From Methanomassiliicoccales archaeon (lineage in GTDB: Archaea; Thermoplasmatota; Thermoplasmata; Sysuiplasmatales; Sysuiplasmataceae): DNA of 5,532 nt. Within the stretch, counting starts at the first letter, position 1; every line of letters starts with the position of its first letter. A program made the translations under genes and the position numbers. The notes below the pieces were generated by a model. The model made no database searches. It worked only from the letters and a program-made list of their open reading frames with translations, and had not been told where the DNA came from. The stretch is taken from positions 1 to 5,532 of the forward strand of contig DAHXLZ010000217.1 of the NCBI GenBank assembly GCA_027365715.1, written 5' to 3'. Below, one piece after another: positions 5,409 to 5,532 of this stretch.

Positions 5409-5532
5409 CTACGTTTCAAATGCATTCTCGAAGGTTGCGGCAACCTTCCTGGAGGCTTCCGTAGCCGCGTCAACGGCGTTCATTATGCTGGTCCTGACTG
5501 AACCCTTTTCCAGTTCATAAATGCCGGCTATG
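5409..5532 (-). CDS. C-terminal 40 residues of a convergent gene, possibly an FAD-dependent oxidoreductase
   Basis: Read on the minus strand, the frame is open from the right edge to a TAG at 5409-5411. It encodes IAGIYELEKG, SVRTSIMNAV, DAATEASRKV and AATFENAFET. The pattern of a short hydrophobic strand, a Gly-Ser turn and a helix with regularly spaced alanines resembles the last FAD-contacting segment of amine oxidase or phytoene desaturase-like flavoproteins (AGD...GS...A...G..AA). The expected Asp after AG is absent, so this is a weak suggestion. The stop lies 28 nt from the QueA-like gene's stop, tail to tail. Codon use and the absence of stops support a real gene. Confidence 0.5.
   Translation of the reverse strand, partial: IAGIYELEKGSVRTSIMNAVDAATEASRKVAATFENAFET
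5430..5448. repeat. Perfect 19-bp inverted repeat at the convergent gene ends
   Basis: GAAGGTTGC-G-GCAACCTTC is perfectly symmetrical (9+1+9). As RNA it can form an 8-bp stem with a 3-nt loop from either strand. It lies inside the last codons of the minus-strand gene and 50 nt beyond the QueA-like stop, where a hairpin could stabilise or end either transcript. Confidence 0.55.

Overview
The window looks archaeal and fits best with a Thermoplasmata-like lineage. The evidence is a class I (archaeal/eukaryotic-type) HMG-CoA reductase, a MOFRL-family glycerate 2-kinase, a Bat-like (bacterio-opsin-activator type) regulator fragment, a tRNA gene without an encoded CCA, and AT-rich TATA boxes centred about 26 nt before start codons, which points to leaderless transcription. 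The lineage call is inference. No rRNA or other phylogenetic marker is present.

Left part (1-800), all on the minus strand: the 5' part of a Bat-like regulator runs off the left edge (1-357). Upstream of it lies a short, frameshifted remnant that resembles the N-terminal SAM-like domain of a tyrosine recombinase (about 367-654). Next comes an intact tRNA-Ile(GAT) at 723-797 whose 3' end faces the remnant, as expected for the scar of an element integrated at a tRNA. The regulator, tRNA and remnant read leftward. A divergent promoter region (798-964) separates them from the rightward genes.

Middle (965-3400): a two-gene rightward operon of HMG-CoA reductase (mevalonate synthesis for isoprenoid lipids) and, 6 nt later, a glycerate 2-kinase. 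It is followed by a T-rich terminator and a 263-nt spacer holding no gene I can support.

Right part (3664-5380): a second rightward operon with its own leaderless-type promoter. A classical short-chain dehydrogenase/reductase is followed after 1 nt by a QueA-like protein (S-adenosylmethionine:tRNA ribosyltransferase-isomerase superfamily). The QueA-like protein keeps the family's fold signatures but has lost several hallmark motifs. A convergent minus-strand gene is cut by the right edge (5409-5532); only its C-terminal 40 residues are visible.

The most interesting items are the divergent QueA-like protein coupled to an SDR in an archaeal setting, the integrase remnant beside tRNA-Ile, and the unusual T-loop base of that tRNA. 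I see no CRISPR array, intact insertion sequence, defence island or clearly new multi-gene system.
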